Shown: piece after piece, positions 32,852 to 42,505 of the stretch | Layout of the letters: every line of letters begins with the position of its first letter | Numbering within the stretch: position 1 is the first letter of the stretch | Assembly (NCBI RefSeq): GCF_002282895.1 | Contig: NZ_NRRB01000001.1 | Location: 310,001 to 374,000, forward strand | Reading direction: 5' to 3' | Source of the DNA: Paraferrimonas haliotis | Lineage (GTDB): Bacteria; Pseudomonadota; Gammaproteobacteria; Enterobacterales; Shewanellaceae | Length of the DNA: 64,000 nt | Translations under genes and position numbers: made by a program | The notes under the pieces: model-generated | Told to the model about the DNA's origin: nothing | Databases searched by the model: none | The model's input: the letters and a program-made list of their open reading frames with translations, nothing else

Positions 32852-34582
32852 ATGGCCAAGTTTCCGAACGTAAACGCTGCAAGCAAGTATGCGCGGGATG
32901 TGGTTGCAGGAAAAATTCTAGCGTGTCGCTTTGTAAGGCGAGCGTGTGAGCGTCACCTCTTTGATTTAAAGCGAAGCTCTAACCCCGACTACCCATACCG
33001 CTTTGACAAAACCAAGGCTGAGCGGGTTTGTCGATTTATCCAAAAGCTAAGGCACACCAAAGGGAAGTGGGCTCGATTAACAGGTGAGAACGCAAAGCTT
33101 AAGCTAGAGCCCTGGCAACTATTCATTTTCTGTTGCGTGTTTGGCTGGGTGCATAAGAAGAGCGGCTTGCGTCGATTCCGAGAAGCTTACAATGAAGTGC
33201 CACGAAAGAATGGCAAATCGGCTAAGAGTGCTGGATTTGGGCTTTATATGCTGACCGCCGATAACGAGTACGGTGCCGAAGTGTATTGTGGTGCAACGAC
33301 CGAAAAGCAAGCGCTTGAGGTTTTTAACCCCGCGCGCTTAATGGCGAAGATGCTACCGGATTTGAGAGCGCGATTTGATATTGCCGTTTGGGCGAAAAAA
33401 CTAACGCTTCCTGATGGCTCTAAGTTTGAACCGGTCATTGGTGATCCCGGCGATGGCTCAAGTCCTAACGCCGGCATTGTTGATGAATATCACGAGCATC
33501 CAGACTCAAGTCAGTACGACACGCTTATTACCGGTATGGGTTCTCGTGAACAGCCACTCATGTGGGGAATTACAACGGCGGGCTTTAACATCGATGGCCC
33601 ATGCTACGACATGCGTGATCGCGTTATTCAAATGCTTGATGGGTTTGAACATCCCGAGCTCGATGATCCAGAGCTGTTTGGCATCATCTACACCATTGAT
33701 GAAGACGTTGATTGGAAGAGTGAAGAAGCGCTGAAAATGGCTAACCCGAACTATGGTGTTTCTGTGTCGGGGGAGTATCTTCGCTCGCAACAGCTGCGAG
33801 CCTTGAAGCGTGCTCGCTACGTAAACGCATTTAAGACAAAGCACTTAAATATCTGGGTTGCAGGCAAAGAAGCTTTCTTTGATATGGAAGCCTGGAAGCG
33901 ATGCGAAGATCAATCGTTGTGTATTGAACAGTTTACTACTGACGATTGTTATCTTGGATTCGACCTGGCACGAAAGCTGGATATGAACTCAAAAGCGCGC
34001 CTATTTACGAGAACCGTTGACGGGCAACGGCATTACTACTCAATTGCTCCTAAGTTTTGGGTGCCAGAAGAGCAGCTTGATAACGACGATAGGCGCCTTG
34101 CAGAACTCTTTCAGAAGTGGGTAAACGTTGGGTGCCTAGATGCAACCGATGGTGCTGAGGTTGATTACCGCGAAATCTTAGAGCATGCCAAAGACGTTCA
34201 TCTTGAAACACCGGTAAACGAAAGCGCGATAGATCCACACGGTGCAACTAATCTCTCGCACCAGTTGGCTGACGAAGGGTTAACACCCATCACAATCACT
34301 CAAAATTACACCAACATGTCGGACCCAATGAAGGAGTTGGAGGCGGCGATATTAGCAGGGCGCTTTCATCATGACGGTCACCCAATCATGACCTGGTGCG
34401 TGGGTAATGTGGTTGGGAAGTATTTACCAGGTAACGATGACATTGTTAGACCGATTAAGCAAAAGCCGACGAACAAAATTGATGGTGCTGTTGCACTTAT
34501 TATGGCGATTGGGCGTGCGATGGTTGCTGTAGAAAGCTACAACCCGTTAGAGGATTTTGACGCCGAGGATTATGTCTTGTGA
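32852..34582 (+). CDS. Terminase large subunit (Terminase_1 type)
   Basis: 576 residues. ATPase: Walker A-like [12 protein letters not shown] at about residue 115 and Walker B-like [10 protein letters not shown] at about 210. Nuclease: acidic strands [13 protein letters not shown] at about 370, then AIDPHGA. The product pumps DNA into proheads. The start is 2 bp after the small subunit stop. Confidence 0.92.
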   Translation: MAKFPNVNAASKYARDVVAGKILACRFVRRACERHLFDLKRSSNPDYPYRFDKTKAERVCRFIQKLRHTKGKWARLTGENAKLKLEPWQLFIFCCVFGWVHKKSGLRRFREAYNEVPRKNGKSAKSAGFGLYMLTADNEYGAEVYCGATTEKQALEVFNPARLMAKMLPDLRARFDIAVWAKKLTLPDGSKFEPVIGDPGDGSSPNAGIVDEYHEHPDSSQYDTLITGMGSREQPLMWGITTAGFNIDGPCYDMRDRVIQMLDGFEHPELDDPELFGIIYTIDEDVDWKSEEALKMANPNYGVSVSGEYLRSQQLRALKRARYVNAFKTKHLNIWVAGKEAFFDMEAWKRCEDQSLCIEQFTTDDCYLGFDLARKLDMNSKARLFTRTVDGQRHYYSIAPKFWVPEEQLDNDDRRLAELFQKWVNVGCLDATDGAEVDYREILEHAKDVHLETPVNESAIDPHGATNLSHQLADEGLTPITITQNYTNMSDPMKELEAAILAGRFHHDGHPIMTWCVGNVVGKYLPGNDDIVRPIKQKPTNKIDGAVALIMAIGRAMVAVESYNPLEDFDAEDYVL

Positions 34583-34749
34583 TTATTCTATTGAATGTAA
34601 TTGGTTTGCTGGCTTTCACTTCGGTGGTTGCTGGCGTTTTTTTGCAGTTTGGATTAGCTATCACGCTAATGCTGGGCGGCGGAGCAGTTCTTGTTTTTTC
34701 AATTCGTGCGCTATCACTTGTTAAGCGACAAGTCGCTCGGGGGCAATGA
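34579..34749 (+). CDS. 56-residue membrane protein between TerL and portal
   Basis: A GTG at 34579 overlaps the terL stop. The product has two adjacent hydrophobic segments ([18 protein letters not shown] and [17 protein letters not shown]) and a basic end ([13 protein letters not shown]). The TGA overlaps the portal ATG (ATGA). A small membrane protein in this slot is frequent in HK97-like phages; function is unknown. Confidence 0.65.
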   Translation: MIILLNVIGLLAFTSVVAGVFLQFGLAITLMLGGGAVLVFSIRALSLVKRQVARGQ

Positions 34750-35951
34750 TGCTGGATTGGATGATTGAAACGCGCAACCTGGAGAATCCAGATAAGCCAC
34801 TAGACTTAAGTGAAGAGGCGAACTGGTCAGCTAGTGGTGAGAGTGTCAACGAGAATACCGCCGGCAAGTTGGCTGCTGTTTATTCGTGCATTGGCGTTCT
34901 TGGTCGATCACTTGGCCAACTGCCATTGCATGTCCTTAGAAAAGTTGATGGAAAGGTAACTCGCGCAACGGATCATCCGGTTTATTATCTGTTGCACGAC
35001 GAGCCTAACTCGATGCAAACAAGTTACGATTGGCGCGAAACCATTATGGTTCACGTTAATGGTTGGGGTAACGGTTATTCCCCTATTGAGCGAGACCGAC
35101 ATGGCACTGTGGTGGGGCTGGATTTACTGAGGCCGTGGGAGTCATCACTTTTTAGAAGCTCATCAAATCGTTGGGTTTATTCAGTGAGTAGTGATGAGTT
35201 ACCGCTTAAATCAGTAAACCCGGACGACATGCTTCACTTCAAAGCCATTGGCTCTAATGGTCTCATCGGGCGCAGTCCAATTCTTCAGTGCGCCGAAACA
35301 TTTGCGCTTGGTCAAGCCTCTCAGCGATACGGCAATCGGTTCTTTGGTGGCGGCGGTCGACCTGCAGCCATTGTGAGTGCCAAAGGGCAGCTGAACAAAG
35401 AAAGCTGGAACATATTGAAAACAGCTTGGAAGCAAGCAAAGCGCGCATTAAGAGATGAAGACAATAATACGCTCATGCTTCCAGCGGAGCTTGACTACAA
35501 CCAGCTCACCATCGCACCAGAAGATGCACAGTTTTTAGAAACTCGAAAATTTAACCGGTCAGAAATTGCGGGCATTTATAACGTTCCCTCACACATGATC
35601 AACGATTTGGATAAGGCTACTTTTTCCAATATCTCGGAGCAAGCCATTCAGTTTGTTCGCCACACTATGATCCCCTGGGTTGTTAAATTTGAGCAGGAAA
35701 TGAACCGAAAGCTGTTCACTCAGGCTGAACGTCGTGCCGGCTATTATGTGAAATTTAATTTAAACGGACTGCTTCGAGGAACATCTAAAGATCGCGCTGA
35801 GTTTTACACCAAAGCCATCCGAGATGGTTGGATGACTCGCAACGAAGTGCGGGAACTCGAAGAAATGAACCAAGCAGATGGGCTTGATAAGTTCTTGATG
35901 TCAGCTGATTTACAACCGAAAGTTGTTGGAGACAAAAATGAAAAACGTTAA
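34746..35951 (+). CDS. Portal protein (HK97 family)
   Basis: 401 residues. AVYSCIGVLGRSLGQLPLHVLRK, GNGYSPIERDRHG, FKAIGSNGLIGRSPI and FNRSEIAGIYNVPSHMINDLDKATFSNISEQ are family hallmarks. Twelve copies form the DNA entry ring. The ATG at 34746 overlaps the upstream stop. Confidence 0.92.
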   Translation: MMLDWMIETRNLENPDKPLDLSEEANWSASGESVNENTAGKLAAVYSCIGVLGRSLGQLPLHVLRKVDGKVTRATDHPVYYLLHDEPNSMQTSYDWRETIMVHVNGWGNGYSPIERDRHGTVVGLDLLRPWESSLFRSSSNRWVYSVSSDELPLKSVNPDDMLHFKAIGSNGLIGRSPILQCAETFALGQASQRYGNRFFGGGGRPAAIVSAKGQLNKESWNILKTAWKQAKRALRDEDNNTLMLPAELDYNQLTIAPEDAQFLETRKFNRSEIAGIYNVPSHMINDLDKATFSNISEQAIQFVRHTMIPWVVKFEQEMNRKLFTQAERRAGYYVKFNLNGLLRGTSKDRAEFYTKAIRDGWMTRNEVRELEEMNQADGLDKFLMSADLQPKVVGDKNEKR

Positions 35952-36537
35952 CCGCATGGGATTTTCTCATCAAGTTCGAATGGAAGGCGAGGGGGAAGAG
36001 CGAAAAATCGTAGGTTACGCCGCAAAGTTTAATACTCGCTCCAATAACCTTGGAGGCTTTGTCGAAGTCATTGAAGAAGGCGCATTTGATGGTGTGCTTG
36101 ATGATGATGTTCGAGCACTTTTCAATCACAGTCCTTTGTATGTCTTGGGACGAAACTCAGCAGGTACGTTATCGTTATTCATTGATGAGATTGGATTGCG
36201 TTATGAAATCACACCGCCCGATACGCAGACTATTAACGACTTAGTTATTGCACCCATGGAGCGTGGCGATATTGACCAAAGCTCATTTGCGTTCCGACTA
36301 CCCAGCGATGGCTATCGATGGGATGAAGCCGATGACGGTGTTTACGTGCGCACTATTACTCGCATCTCTAAGTTGCTTGATGTAAGTCCGGTGACGTACC
36401 CAGCTTACAACGATACTGAAGCAGCTGCACGCTCACTTGAGGCGTATAAGCGCAGTCAGGTGGAGAACCATAACGATGCTGAGTTGCGAATGCTTCAAGA
36501 ACAGTCTCACCGAGATCGACAGTTGCAGACCCTTTAG
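35938..36537 (+). CDS. Prohead protease (HK97 type)
   Basis: 199 residues from ATG 35938, with GGAG upstream; a TTG at 35923 is a possible earlier start. IVGYAAKFNTRSNNLGGFVEVIEEGAFDGVLDDDVRALFNHSPLYVLGR contains the catalytic His and SSFAFRL the catalytic Ser of the Herpes-protease-like fold. It overlaps the portal gene end. Confidence 0.92.
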   Translation: MKNVNRMGFSHQVRMEGEGEERKIVGYAAKFNTRSNNLGGFVEVIEEGAFDGVLDDDVRALFNHSPLYVLGRNSAGTLSLFIDEIGLRYEITPPDTQTINDLVIAPMERGDIDQSSFAFRLPSDGYRWDEADDGVYVRTITRISKLLDVSPVTYPAYNDTEAAARSLEAYKRSQVENHNDAELRMLQEQSHRDRQLQTL

Positions 36538-36573
36538 TTCACTAACACGTTAATTTTACACATCAATCAACCG

Positions 36574-36594
36574 GCCGCTTCTGCGGCTTTTTTT
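36574..36594 (+). terminator. Terminator-like hairpin before the capsid gene
   Basis: GCCGC-ttct-GCGGC then seven T. Confidence 0.75.
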
Positions 36595-36608
36595 ATGGGA
36601 AATACTCT

Positions 36609-37799
36609 ATGAAATTACATGAAATGTTGCAGAAGCGAAATAACATCGCTAAGCAAATGCGAGAGCTTAATGATAAAGCCAAAGACGAAAAGCGCGGCTT
36701 TACGGATGACGAAAACAAGCGTTGGGGAGACATGACGCTCGAACATGAACAGCTATCCGACTCGATTGAGCGTGAGGAAAAGCTGCGCAACCTTGATGAT
36801 CAAGAGTCGCAAGAGCGCAGTATTGACCTTGGTACCGACACCACAGAAGCTCGCCATGCACAGCTTTTTGAGAAAGTTGTTCGCAACGGATTATCTGATT
36901 TGACCACCGAAGAGCGCGCGGAGTTTCGTGCGATGGGTGTCGGACAAGACACTAAGGGTGGTTTCACTGTTCCAACAAACTTCCGCGACAAAGTGGTTGA
37001 ATCGATGGCGTTGTATGGTGGCTTAGCCAATGTGTGCCAGGTTCTCAACACGTCGGACGGACAACCGATGGAATGGCCGGTGTTTGATGGCCGTGCCGAT
37101 GTTGGTGAAATGATTGGTGAAAATGCTCAATCCGGCGAAGAATCACCAGATACCGCTAACGTGTCGTTGGGTGCAAAAAAGGCAACGTCTAAGATCATTC
37201 GCATCTCAAACGAGTTGCTGCAGGACAGCGGTGTTGATATCGCTGGAATGCTTTCTCGACGAGTAGCTTCTCGACTCGGTCGCGTTGAAGCATTGCAGAT
37301 TATCAGTGGTGATGGCACTGGTAATAACGTTAATGGCGTGGTCAATCAAATCCAACAGTCTCACACCGCGAACGCGGTATCAGCGGTGACCTATGAAGAT
37401 TTGGTTGAGCTTAAGCATAAGGTTGACCCTGCCTACCGTATGGGCGGCATGTGTCGATTCTTGTTCAATGACGACACGTTCAAGAGCTTGAAGCTTTTGA
37501 AAGACAGCCAAAATCGGCCACTGTGGTTACCGGCCATTGCGGGGGTTGCGCCTTCAACCATTGATGGTGATCAGTTCACCATTGAGCAAGCTTTATCTAA
37601 TGCTCAAGCCAGCTCGACATCTGCTATGTACGGCGACATGAATGGCATCGTTCTTCGTCGCGTTAACTACATGGCACTGCGTCGCCTTGTGGAGCGTTAT
37701 GCGGATTACGACCAAACGGGCTTCATTGGTTTCCATCGTTTTGATGTGTTGCTTGAAGATGTCGCGGCTGTTGCGAAACTAAGCCACGCTGCTAGCTAA
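36609..37799 (+). CDS. Major capsid protein (HK97 fold)
   Basis: 396 residues. An N-terminal coiled-coil delta domain of about 110 residues (MKLHEMLQKRNNIAKQMREL...) precedes GQDTKGGFTVPTNFRDKVVESM, the usual protease-matured start of mature capsid. The remaining part has VCQVLNTSDGQPMEWPVFD and STIDGDQFTIEQALSN typical of the family. Confidence 0.93.
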   Translation: MKLHEMLQKRNNIAKQMRELNDKAKDEKRGFTDDENKRWGDMTLEHEQLSDSIEREEKLRNLDDQESQERSIDLGTDTTEARHAQLFEKVVRNGLSDLTTEERAEFRAMGVGQDTKGGFTVPTNFRDKVVESMALYGGLANVCQVLNTSDGQPMEWPVFDGRADVGEMIGENAQSGEESPDTANVSLGAKKATSKIIRISNELLQDSGVDIAGMLSRRVASRLGRVEALQIISGDGTGNNVNGVVNQIQQSHTANAVSAVTYEDLVELKHKVDPAYRMGGMCRFLFNDDTFKSLKLLKDSQNRPLWLPAIAGVAPSTIDGDQFTIEQALSNAQASSTSAMYGDMNGIVLRRVNYMALRRLVERYADYDQTGFIGFHRFDVLLEDVAAVAKLSHAAS

Positions 37800-37808
37800 C
37801 AATCACAA

Positions 37809-37839
37809 GCCCAGTCATCAACACCTTGACTGGGCATTT
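37809..37839 (+). terminator. Terminator-like hairpin after the capsid gene
   Basis: GCCCAGTCA...TGACTGGGC with a short T-run, 15 bp before the next ATG. Confidence 0.7.
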
Positions 37840-37853
37840 TAGGAGTTTTGGAC

Positions 37854-38189
37854 ATGGCAAAGAAAAACAAGACGGCAACACCTACGCCTGTTGAGCAAGC
37901 GCCAGAGGTTGAAACTGAGCCGACGGACATTGCACCAACGCCGGTAGTTGAAACTGAGAATGTGGAAACCACGCCGATTGAAACTGGGCAAGAGTCCGTC
38001 GTTGAAACCGAGCCGACGGAGATCGGGGCAGAGTCGGTGATTGATAATGAGCGCGAGCGGGTTGTAGTGCTTGGTATTTCGCTAGTCGATACCGAGCTTG
38101 GCAGTTTTAAACCAGATGATCACTATCCGTGCACTGCAGCCACGGCTGAACGACTTATCGAACGCGGGCATGCAAAAGCTCATGATTAA
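37854..38189 (+). CDS. Acidic repeat-containing structural protein
   Basis: 111 residues from ATG 37854 (AGGAG upstream). An acidic Thr/Glu/Pro repeat region of about 65 residues contains imperfect VETEPT(D/E)I units. The C-terminal 50 residues (RERVVVLGISLVDTELGSFKP) form a small folded domain. It lies between capsid and connector, probably a head decoration or structural protein; no family was recognised. Confidence 0.6.
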   Translation: MAKKNKTATPTPVEQAPEVETEPTDIAPTPVVETENVETTPIETGQESVVETEPTEIGAESVIDNERERVVVLGISLVDTELGSFKPDDHYPCTAATAERLIERGHAKAHD

Positions 38190-38514
38190 CCTTGAAACGG
38201 TCAAAAAACAGGTTCACATCGAAGATGATGACACCGAGCATGACGTATTGCTCGGTGTTTACATCTCAGCGGCAAAGAAGCATGTTGCCGATTATCTTAA
38301 TCGGACGGTTTATTGGCCGGAAGATATAAAGCCTGAAGAGAGCTTGCGCCCTGAGCATTGGATGGACGCGAACGAGCCTTGCGAGCTTGCTGGCTTGCTA
38401 GTGATTGCTCATTGGTTTGCTAATCGTGAATCGGTTGTTGTTGGAACCATTACAAGCGAAGTACCGCAAGGTTTTAAGGCGTTGCTAAATCCATATCGAA
38501 TCATCAACGTGTAG
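38182..38514 (+). CDS. Head-tail connector protein (gp6-like)
   Basis: 110 residues from ATG 38182, overlapping the previous stop. LETVKKQVHIEDDDTEHDVLLGVYISAAKKHVADYLNRTVY is the gp6/DNA-packaging connector signature. It forms the ring under the portal. Confidence 0.85.
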   Translation: MINLETVKKQVHIEDDDTEHDVLLGVYISAAKKHVADYLNRTVYWPEDIKPEESLRPEHWMDANEPCELAGLLVIAHWFANRESVVVGTITSEVPQGFKALLNPYRIINV

Positions 38515-38522
38515 AGGTAACT

Positions 38523-38852
38523 ATGCGCATTCGAGCAGGTGAGCTGTGTGACCGTTTAACTATCTACCAGCGTGAAGAAGGTACTGACGCGATTGGTCAA
38601 CCGAACGTTACGCTGTTGGAAATTGGCAAAGCGTGGGGGAAAGTCGAGTACCTAAACGTTGACCGCAAGCGCGAAGCGGATCAGCTCTCGTATTCGGGAA
38701 ATACTCAAGTTACGCTCAGACGACGTTCGCTATTTGTTGAAGGGCTTGTGTTTGAGCATGAGGGACAGCAAATGATAGTGGATGGCATAACGCCGCGCGG
38801 TCGACATGCGTTGGTTGCCCATTGCCATATCGAGGTTTATCCAAATGGCTAA
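38523..38852 (+). CDS. Head-tail adaptor (SPP1 gp16-like, head closure)
   Basis: 109 residues; MRIRAGELCDRLTIYQREEGTDAIGQPNVTLLEIGKAWGKVEYL matches the head-closure family. GAGG precedes the ATG and its end overlaps the next gene by 8 bp. Confidence 0.88.
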   Translation: MRIRAGELCDRLTIYQREEGTDAIGQPNVTLLEIGKAWGKVEYLNVDRKREADQLSYSGNTQVTLRRRSLFVEGLVFEHEGQQMIVDGITPRGRHALVAHCHIEVYPNG

Positions 38853-39249
38853 AGACGTTATTGGAATTGAAGAGCTTGAGAAAGCGTTATTGGAGCTTGA
38901 AGTGGAGGCAGGCTGGAAGACCTTAAGAACCGCCATTAATGAAGGAGCCAAGTTGATTCAAAACGACATGGCGGCCAATGCCAACTTCAATGAAAGTAAC
39001 GTTACCGAGCCTCACATGGCTGACCAGATTTCACGAGCAGTCAGGAAACCTGGTAGTCGTTCCCGTAGAGATACTGCGGCTGTTGCGATTATTGGCCCAA
39101 GAAAAGGGCATAAGCAAAAAGCGATTGCGCAAGAGTATGGTCAAAAGCGCGGCCAGATAGCCATTCCTTTTATTCTTCCAGCCCTTGAGCGCAACGCTGA
39201 GCAGGTCGTTAAAAACATTGACTCATCGCTGAAAAAGGCACTGTTTTGA
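38845..39249 (+). CDS. HK97 gp10-like tail completion protein
   Basis: 134 residues from ATG 38845. IGIEELEKALLELEVEAGWKTLRTAINEGAKLIQNDM and the terminal FILPALERNAEQVVKNIDSSLKKAL match the family. Its stop overlaps the next start. Confidence 0.85.
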   Translation: MAKDVIGIEELEKALLELEVEAGWKTLRTAINEGAKLIQNDMAANANFNESNVTEPHMADQISRAVRKPGSRSRRDTAAVAIIGPRKGHKQKAIAQEYGQKRGQIAIPFILPALERNAEQVVKNIDSSLKKALF

Positions 39250-39623
39250 TTGATGTTGAATTGAAAAAAGAGCTCGAGCCTTTAGGTCTGCCGGTGTTTT
39301 ATTGGCCGGCGCCACCGAGCGTTAATGACTGCATCGTCTTCAATCAAATGGATTTAACCGAAAGCGATGTTGGGTTGGCAAAGCTTACTCATCACCGCGT
39401 GAAATTTCGGGTGCAAATCTATCACCGGCGCATTCTCGACGCCAAAGCAATTGGCGAGTTGTTAGTTGCATTGCTTGATAAACGCAACAGCACGGTAGGG
39501 GATATGCCAGTGGACTATGTGTCGTTTGCCGGGTACTTCGAAAACTATCTGACAGAAAGTCGCGAATACCAACTTTCGTATGACTTCATTATTACTTTAA
39601 GAGGAAAGCTTTATGGAAAATAA
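39246..39623 (+). CDS. Tail terminator-like protein (DUF3168 type)
   Basis: 125 residues with a TTG start overlapping the previous TGA. LPVFYWPAPPSVNDCIVFNQ, VKFRVQIYHRRILDAKAIGELLVALLDKRN and the C-terminal strand YQLSYDFIITLRGKLYG follow the DUF3168 tail-end layout. Confidence 0.75.
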   Translation: MIDVELKKELEPLGLPVFYWPAPPSVNDCIVFNQMDLTESDVGLAKLTHHRVKFRVQIYHRRILDAKAIGELLVALLDKRNSTVGDMPVDYVSFAGYFENYLTESREYQLSYDFIITLRGKLYGK

Positions 39624-40125
39624 GGTTGCAAAGCACGCGTTATTGCCTGGCGGTACTCGCGTATTTTGGTTGCCAGCAACGGCGTCTACCGCACCGAACT
39701 TTAGCGACACGCCGGATGCGGGGACGTTGCCGCCCGATACGACGACCGACTGGGTTGAAGTTCCTGAATTTAAGTCCATCGGCGAGCTGGGTGATGTTGT
39801 GACGAACTGGGCAGACGCTTCAGTGCTTGCAGATACTCGCGCGCAATCGGTTCCAGGTCAGCAAGAATCTGAAGATTTAGAGTTTGGCTTCGTTGATGTT
39901 ACTGATGAAACCGACGGTGCAAACTATGAAAAACTGGTGATGGCCGCTAAAGCAAAAGAAGTTGGCTCGATTGGAGTAATGCTACCTAATGGTCGCGTGT
40001 GTTATTACGGCGTGCAGCTGGGCGGCTTTAAAGTCGCAGAGCTTAGCTTGACGGAAGTCATAAGCTCAATGATCCCTGCCAAGAAGCGAACGGACACTAT
40101 GTGGAAACCGAAGGCAAGCAGCTAA
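39613..40125 (+). CDS. Major tail tube protein
   Basis: 170 residues; ALLPGGTRVFWLPATASTAPNFS, EVPEFKSIGELGDVVTNWADASVLADTRAQSVPGQQESEDLEFGFVDV and VCYYGVQLGGFKVAELSL fit a siphovirus tube protein. It precedes the chaperone with programmed frameshift, the expected order. It overlaps the upstream gene by 11 bp. Confidence 0.85.
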   Translation: MENKVAKHALLPGGTRVFWLPATASTAPNFSDTPDAGTLPPDTTTDWVEVPEFKSIGELGDVVTNWADASVLADTRAQSVPGQQESEDLEFGFVDVTDETDGANYEKLVMAAKAKEVGSIGVMLPNGRVCYYGVQLGGFKVAELSLTEVISSMIPAKKRTDTMWKPKASS

Positions 40126-40144
40126 CAACACACCACTTACTTAT

Positions 40145-40167
40145 GCCCGCTTAATGCGGGCTTTTTT
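40145..40167 (+). terminator. Terminator after the tail tube gene
   Basis: GCCCGC-ttaat-GCGGGC then six T. Confidence 0.85.
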
Positions 40168-40181
40168 ATGGGATAACCAAA

Positions 40182-40523
40182 ATGACTAAGAAAAAGAGAA
40201 CACTTGCTCAAAAACTACTGGATGGTTTAACCCCTCCACTGGAGCTTAAATTACTCGGTGAAACGTTCAAATGTCGCCGATTACCGGTGCAACATTTAAT
40301 TGATTTCGAGCGGTTGGCTAAGCGCCCTGAGCCAGATACGGAAGCAATCATGCGCAAGTCGTGTGAGCTGATTTTACTCGCTCTGGTGGATGAGGACGGC
40401 TCACTTTCTGAACTCTCCGTTGACTCCCTAATGAGCATGGCCCCGGCGGATGCCATTGGTGATGCGGTACAAGTTGTTTTGGGTAACAACATGGATGCGG
40501 CCGATGCGGCGGGAAAGTCTTAG
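40182..40523 (+). CDS. Tail assembly chaperone, short form (gpG-like)
   Basis: 113 residues. LAQKLLDGLTPPLELKLLGETFKCRRLPVQHLIDFERLAKR resembles the G-type chaperone N-domain. It terminates at TAG 40521-40523 right after a GGGAAAG slippery site, so this is the zero-frame product. Confidence 0.85.
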   Translation: MTKKKRTLAQKLLDGLTPPLELKLLGETFKCRRLPVQHLIDFERLAKRPEPDTEAIMRKSCELILLALVDEDGSLSELSVDSLMSMAPADAIGDAVQVVLGNNMDAADAAGKS

Positions 40524-40747
40524 ACCAAACGCCATTCATTCTATTTCTGTTCAAGCTGGGTCAGGACTTAGGGGTAAAGAACCCGTTCGAACTGACTGAG
40601 CTTGAACCGGAAGTACTCGATTTTTGGATAGCGTTCTATGGGTACACCCCAGAGCGTGCAGAGCAGATGGCAATGAAGCGCGAGCTTGAGAGCAAACCCG
40701 AATCCGAGAAAATGCGGGATGTGATGCGAATATTGGGAGGAGGTTAA
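40182..40747 (+). CDS. Tail assembly chaperone, -1 frameshift fusion (gpGT-like)
   Basis: A -1 slip at GGGAAAG (40511-40517) carries reading past the zero-frame stop. The shifted frame continues 76 codons to TAA 40745-40747, encoding LGQDLGVKNPFELTELEPEVLDFWIAFYGYTPERAEQ and so on, 188 residues in all. Lambda gpG/gpGT uses exactly this slippery heptamer. The long form would bridge tape measure and tube proteins. The extension has no good start of its own, and the next gene begins right after its stop. Confidence 0.85.
40511..40517 (+). other. Slippery heptamer GGGAAAG for -1 programmed frameshift
   Basis: The zero-frame reading is G GGA AAG, an X-XXY-YYZ site identical to the lambda G-T signal, 3 codons before the stop. 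Confidence 0.9.
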
Positions 40748-42505
40748 ATGTCAACAAGTGTCGTCGGTAGATTGGTGGTCGCCATCCAAGCCGATTCATC
40801 AAAACTATCACAGGCATTCAGAAAGACGACATCCCTTTCCGTTCGGTGGTCTAAGAATATCGCGTCGGCCACCAAAGTGGTTGCTAAAACCATTGCCGGC
40901 ATGGCCGCTGGTGCCGTGCTGTCTCTGGCGGGTGTGAATGCCGCATTTGCAACCATGGCAAGCGGTATTGATGAGACGGCAAAGTTTGCCGACAGAATTG
41001 CGATACCCATAGAAAAACTGCAGGAGTATCAGTACGCGGCTGGTCAAGCGGGAATGGCGCAAGGGCAATTTAATACAGCCCTGCAGCGTTCAACTCGGCG
41101 GATCAGTGAAGCGGCCATTGGCACCGGTGCGGCACAAAATGCAATGAAAGAGCTTGGCCTTGATGCAGTTAAGTTGAATGCGTTGAGTCCAGATAAGCAA
41201 CTGGCAGCCATCGCTGATGCAATGGAAGGCGTTTCTAATGAGACGGATAAAGTTCGTTTAGCGGCCCAGCTTTTTGACTCCGAAGGCGTTGCAATGATCA
41301 ACGTTCTTCGCGGTGGTGCTGGCGCTATGGAAGAGGCCGCACAGCGAGCTCAAGATTTGGGTTTGGTGTTAACTCGAACCGATGCGGCATTAGCAGAAAT
41401 GGCTAATGACAGTATTGATAATACGGTGCAAATGCTGGGCGGTCTTAAGAATATGATCCTGGTTGGCATTGCGCCGGCACTGCAAATGTTCAACGAATGG
41501 ATTGTGGGTACGGTCCAACGCTTGGGCGGCTTTAGTACGATCCTTAGCAATGTCTCAGCGTGGTTTGGTTCAACCTTCCGCTATATTGTTAACGATATTC
41601 TGGCGCCTGCGTTAACCTCAATTCAAACGTTTTGGCTATCCACCAAACGTTCTTTCTATTCCATTCTTGAGGTCGGTACGCCGTTGCTTCGTGGCATTGT
41701 CGGCATTGTCACCTCGTTTAGAGACATCGTCTCTAACGCGATTGGGTTCGTAGTAGCGAGAATTAATAACGTTCTGGAGCTGGTCGGAAAAGACACAATC
41801 AACTTCGAGTTTGATCCGGTGTCGGTTGATGATGTGATCCCACCAGACTTTGCAACACAAATGGCTGAGCGAGCAAATGAAGCAGCGCAGGAGCTGACAT
41901 TACTTCAAGAAGGCACCGTGGCCACTTGGGGAGAGATGACGGTAACGGCTGTGGATAACATGGTTGAGAACTTCACTGCAGGCTATGAGGCCATTCAGGA
42001 GCAGGCGGCTAAGTCTGCTGAAGCCCGAAATTTGGCCGCGCAAGTCGGTGGCAAAGCGGAAGAGCGCGTTAACAAAGCCACATCCAAAAACTACAAAGAA
42101 GAAATCTTAAAGCGTGTTGGACTGAATAAAGAGGGCGCTTTACGAACCGCATTGACTAACACTTTTCAAGGTATCTCTGAAGGTGTGAAGCTCGGATTTC
42201 CTATGGGTATTCCAGCGGTAGCGTGGGCAACGCTTCAAGGCTTCGCCGCCTACAACAGCATTAAGAGCATTAAAGGTATCGCGCACAGTGGTTTGCCTCG
42301 TGTTCCTAGTGAAGGTACGTACTTACTGCAAAAAGATGAAGCGGTGCTTAAGAAACAAGAAGCGCAAGAGTATCGAGCCGGCAACCTTCAAAAAACTCAA
42401 AGTAATGATGTCACTATTAACATTACCGCGACCGACGCTGAAGGAGTGCGTGACTTATTACTCAATGAGCGGACATTAATCCGAGATTTAGCCATGGAGT
42501 TTTAA
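40748..42505 (+). CDS. Tail tape measure protein
   Basis: 585 residues beginning right after the frameshift product stop, with GGAGGAGG upstream. Long helical regions (FRKTTSLSVRWSKNIASATKVVAKTIAGMAAGAVLSLAGV) and the hydrophobic stretches, central phage-TMP domain (AQLFDSEGVAMINVLRGGAGAMEEAAQRAQDLG) are typical. Length suggests a tail of about 0.15 nm per residue, under 100 nm. Confidence 0.9.
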   Translation: MSTSVVGRLVVAIQADSSKLSQAFRKTTSLSVRWSKNIASATKVVAKTIAGMAAGAVLSLAGVNAAFATMASGIDETAKFADRIAIPIEKLQEYQYAAGQAGMAQGQFNTALQRSTRRISEAAIGTGAAQNAMKELGLDAVKLNALSPDKQLAAIADAMEGVSNETDKVRLAAQLFDSEGVAMINVLRGGAGAMEEAAQRAQDLGLVLTRTDAALAEMANDSIDNTVQMLGGLKNMILVGIAPALQMFNEWIVGTVQRLGGFSTILSNVSAWFGSTFRYIVNDILAPALTSIQTFWLSTKRSFYSILEVGTPLLRGIVGIVTSFRDIVSNAIGFVVARINNVLELVGKDTINFEFDPVSVDDVIPPDFATQMAERANEAAQELTLLQEGTVATWGEMTVTAVDNMVENFTAGYEAIQEQAAKSAEARNLAAQVGGKAEERVNKATSKNYKEEILKRVGLNKEGALRTALTNTFQGISEGVKLGFPMGIPAVAWATLQGFAAYNSIKSIKGIAHSGLPRVPSEGTYLLQKDEAVLKKQEAQEYRAGNLQKTQSNDVTINITATDAEGVRDLLLNERTLIRDLAMEF

